Assembly: GCF_016919705.1 (NCBI RefSeq)
Contig: NZ_CP070368.1
Span: 1,922,001-1,986,000, forward strand
Direction: 5' to 3'
Length of the DNA: 64,000 nucleotides
DNA from: Paracoccus methylovorus
Lineage (GTDB): Bacteria; Pseudomonadota; Alphaproteobacteria; Rhodobacterales; Rhodobacteraceae
Below the pieces are notes generated by a model. It ran no database searches. It saw only the letters and a list, made by a program, of their open reading frames with translations, and was not told the origin of the DNA. Within the stretch, counting starts at the first letter, position 1. Each line of letters opens with the position of its first letter. The position numbers were made by a program, and so were the translations under genes. Shown piece after piece: positions 62,878 to 64,000 of the stretch.

Positions 62878-63567
62878 ATGAAGATTTCCGCAGACCTGCG
62901 CGCATTCTCGGATCGGCTGGGGTATGAATTCTCGCAGCCCGAACTGTTGCGCCGCGCCCTGACCCACGGCTCGATCGCCAGCACGACGCGGCCCGACAAC
63001 CAGCGACTGGAGTTCCTGGGCGACCGCGTCCTGGGCCTGACCATTGCCGAGGCGCTGTTCTCGGCCGACCGCGGTGCTACCGAGGGGCAACTTGCGCCGC
63101 GCTACAACACGCTGGTCAAGGGCGAAACCTGCGCCGCCGTCGCCCGCGAAATCGGGCTGGGCGAAGTGCTGAAGCTCGGCCGGTCCGAGATGATGTCGGG
63201 CGGGCGCCGCAAAGAGGCACTGTTGGCGGACGCGATGGAGGCAGTGATCGCCGCCGTCTATCTTGACGCAGGCTTCGAGGCGGCGCGCGCGGTCATCCTG
63301 GCCCTTTGGGCGGATCGGCTGGCCAACGTCGAAACCGATGCCCGCGATGCCAAGACGGCATTGCAGGAATGGGCACAGGCGCAGGGCATGAGCCCGCCGC
63401 GCTATATCCAGACCGCGCGTTCGGGACCCGATCATGCGCCGGAATTCGAAATCACCGTGCGGCTGGACAACGGCCGCGAAGCCGCAGCCAGCGGCAGAGG
63501 AACCAAACGCAGCATCGAACAGGCGGCCGCCTCGGCAATGCTGGAACAGATCGAAGGCAAAACATGA
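62878..63567 (+). CDS. rnc: Ribonuclease III
   Basis: A 229-residue RNase III. The nuclease domain has [21 protein letters not shown] (signature with catalytic Glu and Asp) and [17 protein letters not shown]; the C-terminal dsRNA-binding domain runs from about residue 155 ([14 protein letters not shown]). It processes rRNA and other structured RNA. The ATG at 62878 matches the family start and has AGGAT upstream. Confidence 0.96.
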   Translation: MKISADLRAFSDRLGYEFSQPELLRRALTHGSIASTTRPDNQRLEFLGDRVLGLTIAEALFSADRGATEGQLAPRYNTLVKGETCAAVAREIGLGEVLKLGRSEMMSGGRRKEALLADAMEAVIAAVYLDAGFEAARAVILALWADRLANVETDARDAKTALQEWAQAQGMSPPRYIQTARSGPDHAPEFEITVRLDNGREAAASGRGTKRSIEQAAASAMLEQIEGKT

Positions 63568-64000
63568 CCCAGACACGCGCAGGCTTCGTCGCCCTGATCG
63601 GCGAGCCGAACGCCGGGAAATCCACCTTGCTGAACCGCATGGTCGGGGCCAAGATCTCGATCGTGACGCATAAGGTGCAGACCACCCGCGCCCGCATTCG
63701 CGGCATCGCCATGAAGGACGCATCACAGATCGTCTTTGTGGATACGCCCGGCATCTTTCGTCCGCGCCGGCGGCTGGACCGCTCGATGGTCAAGGCCGCA
63801 TGGGGCGGGGCGGCGGATGCGGATGTAATCCTTTTGCTGATCGAGGCGCATCGCGGCCTGACCGACGGCGCGCAGGCGATCATCGACCAGTTGCGCGAAC
63901 ATTCCGGCAATACTCCGGTCGCGCTGATCATCAACAAGATCGACCGGGTGAAATCCGAGGTGCTGCTGGCCCTGTCGCAAAAGGTCAACGCAGCCTTTGA
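63564..64000 (+). CDS. era: GTPase Era (5' part, cut by window edge)
   Basis: The ATG overlaps the rnc stop (ATGA). 145 codons are present: G1 loop [14 protein letters not shown] (about 12-25), switch region [20 protein letters not shown]3 FVDTPGIF and G4 INKIDRVK. The C-terminal KH domain lies outside the window. Era is an essential GTPase that helps 16S rRNA maturation and 30S assembly. Confidence 0.96.
   Translation, partial: MTQTRAGFVALIGEPNAGKSTLLNRMVGAKISIVTHKVQTTRARIRGIAMKDASQIVFVDTPGIFRPRRRLDRSMVKAAWGGAADADVILLLIEAHRGLTDGAQAIIDQLREHSGNTPVALIINKIDRVKSEVLLALSQKVNAAF

Overview
The window looks like a chromosome segment of an alphaproteobacterium of the Rhodobacteraceae, most probably Paracoccus or a close relative. 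The reasons are high GC in the housekeeping parts, the gene order pdxJ-acpS-lepB-rnc-era, a 50-residue CtaH-type subunit IV of aa3 cytochrome oxidase, and many one- or four-base gene overlaps (ATGA/GTGA). Genus is an inference from family knowledge; no search was run.

Layout. (1) 1-510: the tail of an IS1182-type transposase and its IS end. (2) 757-15425: a catabolic and transport block with two RpiR/SIS regulators, a polar amino-acid ABC importer (ATPase, one permease, binding protein), a C45 acyl-hydrolase, a CMD-fold protein, a nitrilase-superfamily amidase, a dipeptide-type ABC importer (fused double ATPase, two permeases, binding protein), an M81/MlrC metallopeptidase and a class III aminotransferase. 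Together they suggest uptake, deacylation or hydrolysis, and transamination of modified amino acids or small peptides. (3) 15687-21995: a Tn7-like transposition module with TnsA-, TnsB/TniA-, TnsC/TniB- and TniQ-like proteins, an unassigned fifth gene, and a Ner-like repressor gene with palindromic sites beside it. No CRISPR or cas genes are visible. (4) 22155-23873: three overlapping small genes divergent from an XRE regulator, then a broken type I restriction (HsdR) N-terminus.

(5) 23874-42194: a mosaic between two inverted copies of one IS5-family element (one complete, one truncated). It carries an arylsulfatase with its formylglycine-generating enzyme, a large autotransporter with a PPVDPE repeat linker, and a seven-gene co-oriented cluster: an outer-membrane barrel, two DUF1254/DUF1214 proteins, a lipoprotein hydrolase, another barrel, a NarL-type response regulator and a histidine kinase. 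Around and between these lie remnants of IS481, IS3 and ISNCY elements and a Hint-domain fragment. (6) 42195-42971: the C-terminal stub of an SMC/RecN-like ATPase and IS debris, ending at the 3' end of tRNA-Pro(CGG).

(7) 42972-64000: ordinary chromosome. It holds tRNA-Pro, an EamA transporter, leuB, a uracil-DNA glycosylase, a DsbD N-domain protein, the AlgH/YqgE protein, threonylcarbamoyl-AMP synthase, an acyl-CoA dehydrogenase, an MBL hydrolase, ctaH, azlCD, a GNAT protein, greA, ETF-ubiquinone oxidoreductase, a TPR protein, ispE, pdxJ, acpS, lepB, rnc and the start of era.

The accessory part is everything from about 15.4 to 42.97 kb, and possibly the whole stretch from the left edge: a 39-40 bp direct repeat lies at 454-492 and again at 42920-42959, beside the tRNA. 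Most of the unusual material is here: the Tn7-like module whose TnsA lacks the usual active-site pair, and the undescribed secreted-protein plus two-component cluster.
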